Shown piece after piece: positions 41,401 to 49,640 of a stretch of DNA of 64,000 nucleotides. The stretch is taken from positions 124,001-188,000 of the forward strand of contig NZ_LDCP01000004.1 in the NCBI RefSeq assembly GCF_001021555.1. The letters run 5' to 3'. This stretch comes from Aurantiacibacter marinus (GTDB lineage Bacteria; Pseudomonadota; Alphaproteobacteria; Sphingomonadales; Sphingomonadaceae). Within the stretch, counting starts at the first letter, position 1; each line of letters begins with the position of its first letter. The notes under the pieces were generated by a model. The model searched no databases. It saw nothing but the letters and a program-made list of their open reading frames with translations, and was not told the DNA's origin. The position numbers and the translations under genes are program-made.

Positions 41401-41596
41401 CAACCGTTACAGGAAGAACATCATCAACCTGAGCGCCCTGAATTCTGGAGCCGGTAACGACGATCTCAATATCTGGATCAGAATCGTCGCCTTGCTCAGT
41501 TTCAGATTCGTCTTGAGCCAGCACCGGAGTAGCTGCGACCCCCATGAGGGCGGTCCCGCAAAGGAACACTGCAATACGCTTGCCCGAAAATTTCAT
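38477..41596 (-). CDS. TonB-dependent outer-membrane receptor (large)
   Basis: This is a 1039-residue TonB receptor. The ATG at 41596 has ribosome site GGGGAGA and is followed by a signal peptide ending PVLAQDES; the longer form from 41725 was rejected. A TonB-box-like segment DIEIVVTGSRIQGA opens the plug domain, and LINGRRM is the typical mid-plug motif. The plug and large barrel follow the Caulobacter/sphingomonad TonB-receptor pattern, longer than siderophore receptors. Pairing with a peptidase suggests a peptide or peptide-like substrate. Confidence 0.94.
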   Translation of the reverse strand: MKFSGKRIAVFLCGTALMGVAATPVLAQDESETEQGDDSDPDIEIVVTGSRIQGAQVDDVLPVTVVGEDLIDAIDPASGDELFRAIPQAGAVNFNEQSTAGGVNGARGDIGSINLRGLGTGNTLMLINGRRMVLNPGFQTELFVPVVSPDTNTIVPGSVRRVEILRDGASAVYGADAVAGVVNTILRGGRTGGFLQANYRESDNIGLYSFSLQGGYGFDFADGRGNLTVNGHYFHENGVSASVRDYSRSSDLRPFLVGTDFEGDTQFDNRSINSPWGAFDIQGSSATSSNTTALRDDDFHLQPCSLFGPNGAADSDGRVIDLGNGICADNGGTIDRDIRYDLQGDRQLYSEKDRYSVQALASYELSDAAELYFEGSFYRSEFYREREQNTMLSAVPLGIEATAYWNPLGPTTLADGSANPNRVDNGIGSGVGAGGRALLLEDYRFVDAGPRQGSVDKDVYRMVLGLRGEIGAWDYDAGLLYSQANTNDLTRNRVSSTLVQDAINRTDETAYNPFNGGCFPGEGVNGANNGDCTPNSQAVLDTITTDVFRKGETTLALADFRVSNANVFAVPGGGVGVAAGVEFRRETFIDDRDPRLDGTITFTNAVNGDFFGSDVLGSSPSPDTSGNREVYSAFAEALVPVVSPEMDIPLIHELEVQLAARFEEFSDSSSALVPRAAVAWRPFGDLLLRGAWSQGFRAPNLIQINDEGTTRSNSVLLAPECVAEIIKGEEDDVPDCGTVGTIDFREGARTLDPEETESINLGVVFTPGFIPGLTITADYWQVEQDGIIGIFGNGNALLLDLVQRLQGSFNPNVLREAPDAGQLDLYAGTGINPAGDIIQILNPYRNLDRRTSEGVDIGLFYNFDTSFGTFDLQFNGARLISFKQEAGPDALPLFEDLNPLLAGIPELSLGDIAALQPTGFGELLEIDGRPKWRATGSVTWENGPVRVNVFGRYIDSFFDDSAQQDDTAELFPVDDWFTMNASISYTIENDGPLNDTRIRFGINNLFDEDPPIADESFGYYGSIHNARGRQFSIDIRKNF

Positions 41597-41826
41597 ATAT
41601 TCTCCCCTGTTTGTGTGCTGCATGGCGTATTCGCGCCTGCGACATCTTGCGACAAACTGCAGCAAGTCTTCTGCTGCCGCAAGGGACGCATCGTAAACGC
41701 AATGCCTGTTGCCCTCTTGCCACAAATGCCTCTGGTGAAGTTCTCAGGCATGTAGAGAACCGCTGCTGCTTGCACGTGCCGCAATCGCAGGCCTAAGCTG
41801 CAAAACAGGGCCCGGGGGATGCAGTA
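41597..41826. promoter_or_regulatory. Divergent promoter region, TonB receptor / cyclase
   Basis: These 230 bases hold both promoters. I could not pick out convincing hexamers or a repeat shared with other regions. A nine-base ATG-CAG-TAA mini-frame overlaps the cyclase start (TAATG) and is probably meaningless. Confidence 0.35.
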
Positions 41827-44070
41827 ATGTTTCAAAAAGTGCAGCGACTGCGCGGGCTCGGCCCGGAAATGGCGGGCGTCATCGTATTGCTGTTCGTGGC
41901 GCTGCTGCAATTTGCAGACTTTGGCCCGCTTGAACGCATTCGCTGGCAAGTCTTCGACAATTACCAGATGGCTTCGCCGCGCGCCCAAGCGGGCGAAGGG
42001 CAAGTTGTTGTCGTAGACATAGACGAAGCATCGATTGCGCAGCTGGGACAATGGCCATGGCCGCGCACCGACCTTGCCAAGCTGACCCGCAGGCTGGGTG
42101 AAGCCGGTGCCGTCGTCGTCGCTTATGATATCGTTTTTTCCGAACCCGACAGGACTTCACCAGCGGCAATCGCCGAAAGGTATGCCCGTTCTGGCGAAGG
42201 GGCGGCACTGGGAGAGGGGCTTGCGGGCCTGCCCAGCCATGATGCGCTGCTTGCAGAGGCATTTGCCACGGTGCCGGTGGTAACCGGCTTCTTCCTCGAT
42301 TCCTCGGAAATCGGCCGCGATGTCGAGCCTGCCGCCAGCTTCACCATCAATGGCACTGTGCCTGACGAATATGTGCGTGAATATCCCGGTGCGCTTCTGC
42401 CTCTTCCTGAACTGGAGGATGCATCTGCCGGGATCGGATCGGTCACAATCGATCCCGATGCTGACGGCATCGTCCGGCGGGCCAGCATGGTGGCAATCCA
42501 CCGCGGCGTTTTGGTGCCGGCGCTGTCGCTGGAAGCTGTGCGGGTTGCACAGGACCTTGGTTCGCCAAACCTGCTGGCAAGCGATGGTTCGGGACAGACG
42601 CTTTCAGCACCGGGTGCAGCGGTATCGGTACGCCTTGGCAACAAGGAGATACCGGTTAATGATGCGGGTGAAATGTGGATCCATTTTACGCCGCCAAACT
42701 CGGTTGCGATGATCCCTGCTGCGCCGATAATAACCGATGCCATAAGTGACGCTGAACTGGCCATCCAGGTGGCGGGCAAGATCGTCTTTGTTGGCGGTAG
42801 CGCGCAAGGGTTGCAAGACCTTGTCGCCACGCCGGTCAGCCAGTCTCAGGTTGCCGGGGTCAGCGTACACGCGGCGGCGGCCGAGCAAATCCTGGCCGGC
42901 GATTTCCTTGACCGGCCCGATTGGGCACTTGGCCTCGAACTCCTGCTGGTATTGGTGCTTGGAGGCGGACTGGTTTTGTTGCTTCCGCGGCTTGGTGCCC
43001 TGTCCAGCGCGCTGGTTGCCGGGGCAATTATTGCAGCGGTCATCACGGGAAGCTGGCTTGCCTTTACCCAGCTGCGTTATCTGCTTGATCCAACATATCC
43101 GATTGTCGCGCTCGGCGCGATCTACGTTGTGCAGACAGCGGCGGTGTTTTTCCGCGAGGAACGCCAGCGGCGCTATATCCACTCAGCCTTCGATCGCTAT
43201 CTTTCGCCCGAAATGGTCCGCCAGATTGCCGCCAGTCCCGAAACGCTCGAGCTTGGCGGCGAAGAGCGCGACATGAGCGTGATGATGTGTGACATTCGCG
43301 GCTTTTCCCGCATTTCGGAACGCTATACCCCGCGCGAAGTCATCGAATTCCTGATCGCTTTCCTGTCTCCGATGAGCGAGATTCTGCTGAGCCACAAGGC
43401 CACGCTCGACAAGTATATAGGGGACGCCATTCTGGCGTTCTGGAACGCCCCGCTCGACGATCCGGATCACCACCGCAATGCGGCCCGTGCAGCACTGGAA
43501 ATGATCAGGGCGACTCACGAACTCAATGCCGCCATGGCGGGCCGCACCGATGTGGTCTGGCCGGATGAGGTGAAGATCGGAATCGGCCTCAATTCAGGCG
43601 TGTGCTGTGTCGGGAACATGGGCTCTCGCCAGCGGCTGTCCTACACTTTGATCGGTGACCCCGTGAACGTCGCGTCGCGGCTTGAAGGGCTGACCAAGCA
43701 GTATGGCGTACCGATCATTGCGGGCAGCGCGCTCGCCAATCAGCTTCACGGTTTCGCGCTGCTGGAAATAGACCGCGTGCGCGTTGTCGGGCGTGAGACG
43801 CCCGAAACCATCTTTGCGCTGCTCGGCGACGAAGTTCTTCGGGATGATGATGGTTTTGTAAGGCTGTCCGCAAGCCACGTCGCCATGATGACCGCTTACA
43901 GAGGGCAGGATTGGACCGCAGCTGAACAGCGGTTGCAGGAAGGCGCGGCGCAATATGACGCGCTAGGCATTGCAGATCTGCACGTTCTGTACCGGGACCG
44001 GATCGCGCAATTGCGGCAAGACCCGTCAGACGACGATTGGGACGGGGTATTTCAGGCAACCCGGAAGTAA
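41827..44070 (+). CDS. CHASE2-domain class III adenylate cyclase
   Basis: This 747-residue membrane cyclase makes a cyclic nucleotide in response to an extracytoplasmic signal. An N-terminal membrane helix is followed by a CHASE2 sensor (IDEASIAQLGQWPWPR through about residue 350). Then come three membrane helices (about 365-440) and the C-terminal cyclase domain. Metal-binding aspartates are at 489 (MMCDIRGFS) and 533 (KYIGDAILAF). Lys529 and GDPVNVASRL fit an adenine-binding site, so cAMP is the likely product. Its 3' end faces a FecR gene six bases away. CHASE2 cyclases and FecR proteins often neighbour each other. Confidence 0.92.
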   Translation: MFQKVQRLRGLGPEMAGVIVLLFVALLQFADFGPLERIRWQVFDNYQMASPRAQAGEGQVVVVDIDEASIAQLGQWPWPRTDLAKLTRRLGEAGAVVVAYDIVFSEPDRTSPAAIAERYARSGEGAALGEGLAGLPSHDALLAEAFATVPVVTGFFLDSSEIGRDVEPAASFTINGTVPDEYVREYPGALLPLPELEDASAGIGSVTIDPDADGIVRRASMVAIHRGVLVPALSLEAVRVAQDLGSPNLLASDGSGQTLSAPGAAVSVRLGNKEIPVNDAGEMWIHFTPPNSVAMIPAAPIITDAISDAELAIQVAGKIVFVGGSAQGLQDLVATPVSQSQVAGVSVHAAAAEQILAGDFLDRPDWALGLELLLVLVLGGGLVLLLPRLGALSSALVAGAIIAAVITGSWLAFTQLRYLLDPTYPIVALGAIYVVQTAAVFFREERQRRYIHSAFDRYLSPEMVRQIAASPETLELGGEERDMSVMMCDIRGFSRISERYTPREVIEFLIAFLSPMSEILLSHKATLDKYIGDAILAFWNAPLDDPDHHRNAARAALEMIRATHELNAAMAGRTDVVWPDEVKIGIGLNSGVCCVGNMGSRQRLSYTLIGDPVNVASRLEGLTKQYGVPIIAGSALANQLHGFALLEIDRVRVVGRETPETIFALLGDEVLRDDDGFVRLSASHVAMMTAYRGQDWTAAEQRLQEGAAQYDALGIADLHVLYRDRIAQLRQDPSDDDWDGVFQATRK

Positions 44071-44076
44071 GCCGGG

Positions 44077-45165
44077 CTAATCGATTTTCGGATCGCCGCG
44101 CGGCGGTGTCTCTGCCGTATCACTCGGTGGTGTCTCTGCCGTGTCACTCGGCGGTGTCTCTGCCGTGTCACGCGGCGGTGTCTCTGCCGTGTCACGCGGC
44201 GCTTCTTCAGGCGGCACTTCCGCCGTTCCGGATACGTCATCCTGCGGATACTGCGGCTGACGCGGCGGAATGCCCACAACAGGCGGAACACCTGGTTGAT
44301 CGGGACTGTCCGCGGTGGGCGTGCCCTGTACGTTATCATCGCCGCTTGTGAGCAGAAGACCCACCGCAACTGCCCCTACCGCTATGGGTATCAAGGTTTC
44401 CAGGAAGCTGCCGCCACTGTTTGCGCGGGCAACTTCTGGTGCAAGTTCTTCCTGCACATCGGCCAGGCCGCTGTCCGACATACGGAACGGTCCGATAGGC
44501 GGTGAACCATTGAAAGGTATGTAGGATGCCTGCCCGGGTTCACTGAGCACTATGGTAACCCCTGCAGCCTCTACCTCGACCAGCCCCAGCGTCAGCCCGC
44601 CACCTGTATTAGCGCCCGGGCCGCGCAAGATAACAAGCGTCGCCTCATCATCATCGCTGCGCATGCCGCCAACGGCATCTTCGTCCTCGGCGATATCCTC
44701 CGCATCCTCCCCAACAAGCACATCGAGTGCGGTGCCGCGAATGCCAATTCGGCCTGCCGGCGTGCGGATATTGGTGTCGTTCCCGTCGCTTTGCCTGCCA
44801 GAGAGGTACCGCAGGGCGCCCTGCAGGAACGTGACGACCGTGGAACTGCCCGCATCGGGGTCATAAACGTGCCGGTCAATGCGCACGCGGGAGCGGGCGC
44901 CGATGCCGTAAGACGAACGGTCCAGCAGCAGGATCTGCAATTGTGAACGGCTTTCGGTCTCGATCAGATCGCCCCAGGCGATCCTGTCTCTCCGACGCAA
45001 TTCGCGCGGACGACGCAGACTGTCATTGTCGAGCGTGACCTCGCCTACGACTGTGGATGCATTGCCGATCTCGGTCCGCTGGGCATGTGCCGGAGAAACC
45101 ATGGGCACGGCGGCAAGTATCGTACCGGTTGCAAGTAGGGCGAAAAGACGTTTGGTGCTGCGCAT
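44077..45165 (-). CDS. FecR-domain protein with repeat tail
   Basis: This 362-residue exported protein has a signal peptide ending SPAHAQ. A FecR domain lies at about 40-150 (GDLIETESRSQLQILLLD, IRTPAGRIGIRGTALDV). There is an acidic loop, then a predicted membrane helix (ETLIPIAVGAVAVGLLLTS), and last a Pro-rich tail with four DTAETPP repeats. FecR domains serve in periplasmic signalling. It follows the TPR gene by three bases and faces the CHASE2 cyclase, which suggests a joint envelope-sensing module (inference). Confidence 0.87.
   Translation of the reverse strand: MRSTKRLFALLATGTILAAVPMVSPAHAQRTEIGNASTVVGEVTLDNDSLRRPRELRRRDRIAWGDLIETESRSQLQILLLDRSSYGIGARSRVRIDRHVYDPDAGSSTVVTFLQGALRYLSGRQSDGNDTNIRTPAGRIGIRGTALDVLVGEDAEDIAEDEDAVGGMRSDDDEATLVILRGPGANTGGGLTLGLVEVEAAGVTIVLSEPGQASYIPFNGSPPIGPFRMSDSGLADVQEELAPEVARANSGGSFLETLIPIAVGAVAVGLLLTSGDDNVQGTPTADSPDQPGVPPVVGIPPRQPQYPQDDVSGTAEVPPEEAPRDTAETPPRDTAETPPSDTAETPPSDTAETPPRGDPKID
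44105..44200. repeat. Four tandem 24-bp units within the FecR gene
   Basis: Four near-identical 24-base units begin at 44105, 44129, 44153 and 44177. Each encodes eight residues, DTAETPP plus R or S. Copy number could vary by slippage without changing frame. Confidence 0.9.
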
Positions 45166-45168
45166 GAT

Positions 45169-45597
45169 CTACCCCTTCTTGCCCCCGCCCTGCACCGGTG
45201 CGGCAGGCAAGACCCTGAATTCATTGCTCGCGGCCGGACAGCGAGCGCGCAGTTCGGACAGGTTCTGCCGCCCGAAATCGTCTTCATCCATATTGTTTAT
45301 TTCAACACGGGCACCTTGCTGATCGTCAATCGCGCACAGGTAGAAGGCATGCAGCATTCGTGCGTTCAGCGATTCTGGATAAACAGCCATGACCCGCTCC
45401 AGCGCGGCGAGAGCTTCCAGCAACAGGCCACGCGCGGCCTGATCCTGCGCCGCAGCGATCCCGCTCTCTTCATTGACCGTCAGATCAGACAGCCGGTCCA
45501 ATTCGTCGAACGATTGCGCGTTCACCGGATTGGATAGCGCCATTCCCGCAGCGCCAAGCAAAGCAAGGCAAGCGATCTTGGTCACGAATTCTGCCAT
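45169..45597 (-). CDS. Small exported TPR-like protein
   Basis: This 142-residue protein has a signal peptide ending NPVNAQS. A TPR-like helical pair follows (ARGLLLEALAALERVMAVYP, then NARMLHAFYLCAIDDQQGAR). It ends in a short Gly/Lys tail. It is the first gene of a two-gene unit with FecR. In similar loci a TPR-containing secreted protein accompanies FecR and a CHASE2 cyclase. I infer a periplasmic adaptor role; no enzyme motif is present. Confidence 0.75.
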   Translation of the reverse strand: MAEFVTKIACLALLGAAGMALSNPVNAQSFDELDRLSDLTVNEESGIAAAQDQAARGLLLEALAALERVMAVYPESLNARMLHAFYLCAIDDQQGARVEINNMDEDDFGRQNLSELRARCPAASNEFRVLPAAPVQGGGKKG

Positions 45598-45761
45598 TTA
45601 ACGTCATCCCCCAGAAGACACACTTATGTCATGGATGCGCACCGCAAGGCAAACGAAGGGCTGATTTAATCGGTGCCCTGAGGTCATTTCCGGCAGCAAC
45701 CACCTCGCCCTGTCAGCAGCGTTATTGATTAGGGTTTGCGCCTGCCCCAAGTTCATCTTGC

Positions 45762-46214
45762 CTAAATCCAGCGCCGCACACGCTGCCTGTAGCTGCGGAA
45801 TTGGTCTCCGAAGATCGCCTCAAGCCGTTCTTCTTCCGGTATAATCTGGAATCTGGTGATGTATGCGGCGAAAATCACAATGATCGCAAAGCCGGCGGCA
45901 GAACCGAGCCAGACGGCCACACCCGACAACAGCACTACCATCCCGAGATACATTGGATTGCGGGTAAAATTATAAAGACCGCCGACGACCAGCTTTGACG
46001 CTTTCTCAGGCGAAAGCGGCGTCACAGTCGTCCTGGCCCTGCGAAATGCAGCGATAGAAACAAGATCGATCACAATCCCCGCAGCGATGAGGGAGCACGC
46101 CAGAACCGGCTGAAACGGAAATGTGAAATGCAATTCGGGTAAAGCTTCGTCAAGACTCCACATGGCCAGCCCGCAAAGTGCTGCAACGATAGGTGGAGGG
46201 ATCAGCAACTTCAC
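45762..46214 (-). CDS. Isoprenylcysteine carboxyl methyltransferase-family membrane protein
   Basis: This 150-residue protein has four hydrophobic segments and the ICMT/phospholipid-methyltransferase signature. VVGGLYNFTRNPMYLGM is the conserved RNPMY-type region, and the end reads PEEERLEAIFGDQFRSYRQ, binding S-adenosylmethionine. Bacterial members methylate lipids or small molecules; the substrate is unknown. It lies 24 bases downstream of the SulP gene, probably in the same transcript. Confidence 0.88.
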   Translation of the reverse strand: MKLLIPPPIVAALCGLAMWSLDEALPELHFTFPFQPVLACSLIAAGIVIDLVSIAAFRRARTTVTPLSPEKASKLVVGGLYNFTRNPMYLGMVVLLSGVAVWLGSAAGFAIIVIFAAYITRFQIIPEEERLEAIFGDQFRSYRQRVRRWI

Positions 46215-46238
46215 TTCAGTCTCCGAAATTCGGCATAT

Positions 46239-47996
46239 TCAGATAAGCCCGCGCGCCGCGTCATGATCTGTCGGAGCGCGCGGCTCGCCTGTGTCCTTTG
46301 ATGCCTGCGCAAATGCCTGATCCTGCGACAGGAACACCTTGCCGTTCAATTCATCAAGGAAATCCGTTCGCTTCAGGCGATCCATGACCGGCCCTTTGAC
46401 CTCGGACAGATGCAGACAGATCCCGCCATCTGCCAGACGGTGGCTTATCGCCTCCAGACTTTCCAGGCCCGAAGCATCCACTTCATTGACCGCACTGCAC
46501 ATCAAAATAACGTGCCGCACCGCCGGGCGATCTGCCACTTGCTCAAGCACATATTCCTCAAGCCAGCGCGCATTGAGATACGTCAGCGCTTCATCGATAC
46601 GGATCGACAGAACGTGCGGGACTGTGAAAACCTTGTGCCGCTCCACATTGCGGAAATGCTCCGTTTCAGGAACGCGCCCGACAATTGCGGCATGCGGGCG
46701 GCTGGCACGCCAGAGATACAGCAGCAAACCCAAAGCAACACCGGCGATAACCCCCAGTTCAACGCCGGCCAGAAGCGTGCAGACAATGGTCACGACATGC
46801 GCGGCAAAGTCCGCCTTCGAATAACGCCAAAGCTGTCCTGGCGTCTTGAGATCGACCAGGCTTAACACTGCGACAATGATGGTTGCGGCAAGGGTCGCGA
46901 TGGGCAGATTGAACAGCAGCGGTGTGAGGAAAAGCGTGGCGAACGCTATGCCGATGGCCGTGTAGGCACCGGCGGCGGGGGTTTGCGCACCAGCATCAAA
47001 ATTGACAGCGGAGCGGGCGAACCCGCCTGTCACCGGATATCCACCGGAAAACGCGCTGGCGATATTTGCCGCGCCCAATCCGATCAACTCCTGGTCAGGG
47101 GCAATCCTTTGGCGCCGCTTGGCAGCCAATGTTTGCGCAACAGATACACTTTCAACGAAACCGATGATCGAAATTAGCAATGCAGGCACCCAGAGCTTCT
47201 CGATCAGCGAGATATCTGTCGAGGGCATGGCGAAGGGCGGCAGGCCTTGCGGAATGGCACCGACAAGGCTGACACCGCGCCCATCCAGATCGAAGGCAAG
47301 CACGGCAAGGATCGTTAACGCAACAGCAGCGACGGGCCCCGCCTTGGCGACCATTTCGGCAGCGCGTGCTGGCAGCCCCATGCCCTGCAGCGCCGGTTTA
47401 GCGCCCTTTCGCACCCAGAAGAGAAAGAGCGTCGCAGGAATGCCAATCGCAAGCGTCCATGAATTCGTGTCGCCAAAAGACCGCGCCAGCGAGCCGAGCA
47501 TTTCAGGCCAATTGTCACCGCCTGCACTTATCCCGAAAATATGCTTCAGCTGGCTTGTCGCGATCAGGATTCCCGACGCGGTGATGAAACCGCTGATAAC
47601 CGGATGAGACAACAGATTGGCCAGGAAACCGGCGCGCAACAGACCCAAAACCGCAAGCATGATGCCGGAAAGGAATGCGAGCGTGATGGCCGCCTCCAGA
47701 TAAGCCGCAGTGCCTTGATCGGCGACCGCTCCTGCAGCCGATGCCGTCATCAAGGATACAACCGCCACAGGCCCAACCGCCAGCGTACGACTGGTGCCAA
47801 AGATCGCGTACAAGACCAGCGGCAGGATTGAAGCGTACAAACCAACAACCGGCGGAAGCCCAGCCAAAAGGGCATAGGCAAGGCTTTGTGGTATCAGCAT
47901 TATCGTGACGATCACGGCCGCCAGAAGGTCATGCGACAGCACTGAACGGTTGTAGGTTCGCCCCCATTCAAGAATTGGAAAATAGCGCGAGAGCAT
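46239..47996 (-). CDS. SulP-family anion transporter with STAS domain
   Basis: This 585-residue permease begins with the SulP core (DLLAAVIVTIMLIPQSLAYA, then AIFGTSRTLAVGPVAVVSLM). It has about 12-14 membrane helices. A C-terminal STAS domain (about 450-560) contains AVNEVDASGLESLEAI. SulP members carry sulfate, bicarbonate or other anions, so calling it a sulfate permease would be too precise. It heads a unit with the methyltransferase gene. Confidence 0.92.
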   Translation of the reverse strand: MLSRYFPILEWGRTYNRSVLSHDLLAAVIVTIMLIPQSLAYALLAGLPPVVGLYASILPLVLYAIFGTSRTLAVGPVAVVSLMTASAAGAVADQGTAAYLEAAITLAFLSGIMLAVLGLLRAGFLANLLSHPVISGFITASGILIATSQLKHIFGISAGGDNWPEMLGSLARSFGDTNSWTLAIGIPATLFLFWVRKGAKPALQGMGLPARAAEMVAKAGPVAAVALTILAVLAFDLDGRGVSLVGAIPQGLPPFAMPSTDISLIEKLWVPALLISIIGFVESVSVAQTLAAKRRQRIAPDQELIGLGAANIASAFSGGYPVTGGFARSAVNFDAGAQTPAAGAYTAIGIAFATLFLTPLLFNLPIATLAATIIVAVLSLVDLKTPGQLWRYSKADFAAHVVTIVCTLLAGVELGVIAGVALGLLLYLWRASRPHAAIVGRVPETEHFRNVERHKVFTVPHVLSIRIDEALTYLNARWLEEYVLEQVADRPAVRHVILMCSAVNEVDASGLESLEAISHRLADGGICLHLSEVKGPVMDRLKRTDFLDELNGKVFLSQDQAFAQASKDTGEPRAPTDHDAARGLI

Positions 47997-48288
47997 AATA
48001 TTCTTTCCCAGAGACGAGCGCCTGTTGCGCGGTCAGTCCAAACCGGCCCCCAAGCCATTTACGTTCCTGTGTCGACAGAAACAATCTCGCAGGCTTCCTG
48101 ACAACCATCGCCCGTGCAGGAAACCTTCAGCGTTGGTTTGAAATAGCCCGATTGGCCTGGTGGTTTGACCGGTCCGGGAATAAATGCGCCTGATCTTCGC
48201 CCGATCAAATTTCCAGCACCTGCGGTCGCTCTTGCAACACTCGGCTGGCAGCTGCGCGGACGATCCCCCCACAAACGGCCGCCCGCAA
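47997..48288. other. 292-base interval without a confident gene
   Basis: It lies between SulP and the universal stress protein gene. Several short frames exist. The least poor is a minus-strand frame ending at 48059 with VSCTGDGCQEACEIVS near its end, but it has no supported start and overlaps the usp gene. I see no hairpin with a T-run and no shared motif here. Confidence 0.5.
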
Positions 48289-49110
48289 TCAGTGCGAAAG
48301 CATCACGGCTATCGGCGGATCGTCCAGCAAGTCGCGGGTCACCCCGCCCAGCACCCATTCGCGGAAACGCGAATGGCCATAAGCACCCGCAACCATGAGC
48401 GGCGCAAGGCGCTGGCCGCTTGCGTCGAACAGCTTTTTCGCAATCATGCCGTCAGCGGGTGTGCCGAGCTCAATGTTTACAATTTCACATTCGATATCGT
48501 GCCGTGACAAATACACGGCAATGGCTTTGGCGGGCAGCAAATCCGGGTCCAGCCGGTCCTCTTCGACGCACAATACATGAACATCGCTCGCATCCCGCAG
48601 CAGCGGCATGGCTGCCTGGACGGCATGGCTGGCCTCGGCCGATCCGTTCCAGGCAATCGTCACCGGATGGTCATGAGCCAGACCCTTGCTGTCTTCGGGA
48701 ATGACCAGCACGGGCGGCCGCACGTTTCCGACAAGATCATTGGCAAGGTTGGACGGCCTGCGATAAGCTCCGAAGAGGCTGTGCGCGCCCACTATTATTG
48801 CATCGGCGAGCGGCGCAAGGTGCATCATAGCCGATTTGGCCGATCCATCGCGCGTGTGCCAATCCCAGCGGACATCTTCCTTCGAGAGCCTCGCTTCGTA
48901 CTTTTCTTTGACTTGCACCTCCTGGCGTTTGAATTCAGCAGTCATCTCCAGCGCCATCGCTCCCTGGAAATCGCCGGGTATGCTCAAATCGAAAGGTATG
49001 GCGTGAACAAAAGTGAGGTGCGCGTCGAAGCGTCTCGCGAGGTCGAGTGCCGACTGAAGCCGGGCTTCCATGCAAGGATCTTCGAAAACATGTACGAGAA
49101 TTGATCGCAT
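48289..49110 (-). CDS. Universal stress protein, tandem UspA domains
   Basis: This 273-residue protein has two Usp domains. The second keeps the ATP-binding signature in GAYGHSRFREWVLGGVTRDLL. The first (SILVHVFEDPCMEARLQSAL, VGAHSLFGAYRRPSN) has lost most of it. Such tandem Usp proteins are produced under low oxygen or energy stress. The ATG has AGGGAGG upstream. A 14-base motif shared with the adh promoter lies 67 bases upstream, suggesting control by the nearby FixLJ pair. Confidence 0.92.
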   Translation of the reverse strand: MRSILVHVFEDPCMEARLQSALDLARRFDAHLTFVHAIPFDLSIPGDFQGAMALEMTAEFKRQEVQVKEKYEARLSKEDVRWDWHTRDGSAKSAMMHLAPLADAIIVGAHSLFGAYRRPSNLANDLVGNVRPPVLVIPEDSKGLAHDHPVTIAWNGSAEASHAVQAAMPLLRDASDVHVLCVEEDRLDPDLLPAKAIAVYLSRHDIECEIVNIELGTPADGMIAKKLFDASGQRLAPLMVAGAYGHSRFREWVLGGVTRDLLDDPPIAVMLSH

Positions 49111-49176
49111 TACAGCCTCCCTCTGCGGTCAGCACGATAGTGCGACCGGTTTGGAATGGACCATCGCCGCCGAAGC

Positions 49177-49190
49177 GTAACTACGCATAT
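49177..49190 (-). promoter_or_regulatory. Putative response-regulator site upstream of usp
   Basis: Read in the direction of usp the sequence is ATATGCGTAGTTAC. It matches ATTTGCGTACTTAC upstream of adh at 12 of 14 bases. It begins 67 bases upstream of the usp start codon. It may also affect the divergent gene at 49275. Confidence 0.5.
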
Positions 49191-49274
49191 ATCCCGATGC
49201 CAGATCCGTGGAAATTCGTGTTTACAGCGCGCGCCGGCTGAATTCATCGACGTCCGCAAACGAAAGGTGCCGCA

Positions 49275-49640
49275 GTGAGCAACTGGCGATTGATCAAACT
49301 GGAACTCGCGCCGACCGAAGCCTTTCCCCATGGATCGCCGAGCAGGTGCTATCTAATGCGGTTGCCGCTGGATGCAGGCGGAATGATCGATGAACTGGCG
49401 CGCGCATTTGAACCGAAAAGGGCCACGCTCCGAAGGTTCTGGCCGAACGAACCCGATCAGTCTGGATATGTGTTGAAGGTGCCCGGTGGATGGGCTTTTT
49501 CCCATACCGCAGGCGAAGTCGATCTTGAACCTGTCTTGCATCTTGAAGACCATCCGATCCGCCAAGGGGAATATCTTACCCTGACCGAACCTGACGGGAG
49601 CCGCCTGCCCTTTCGTATCGTTTCGATAGCAAACGCCTAG
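49275..49640 (+). CDS. Small protein of unknown function
   Basis: This 121-residue soluble protein starts with a GTG that has GAAAGG upstream. It begins MSNWRLIKLELAPTEAFPHG and contains GYVLKVPGGWAFSHTAGEVD and EGSRLPFRI-like segments (DGSRLPFRIVS). It looks beta-rich and has no signal peptide. Its stop overlaps the fixJ stop by three bases on the opposite strand. It is divergent from usp. I do not recognise the family. Confidence 0.75.
   Translation: MSNWRLIKLELAPTEAFPHGSPSRCYLMRLPLDAGGMIDELARAFEPKRATLRRFWPNEPDQSGYVLKVPGGWAFSHTAGEVDLEPVLHLEDHPIRQGEYLTLTEPDGSRLPFRIVSIANA

Noticed and set aside
41819-41827. ATG-CAG-TAA leader frame before the cyclase
   Set aside because: Two codons overlapping the start is not enough to propose a leader peptide.
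44105-44200. CRISPR-like spaced repeat
   Set aside because: The units are contiguous 24-mers in a coding frame with no spacers.
48059-48358. 99-residue minus-strand frame between SulP and usp
   Set aside because: It overlaps usp by about 70 bases, has no supported start and mixed codon use; only its last 40 residues look protein-like.
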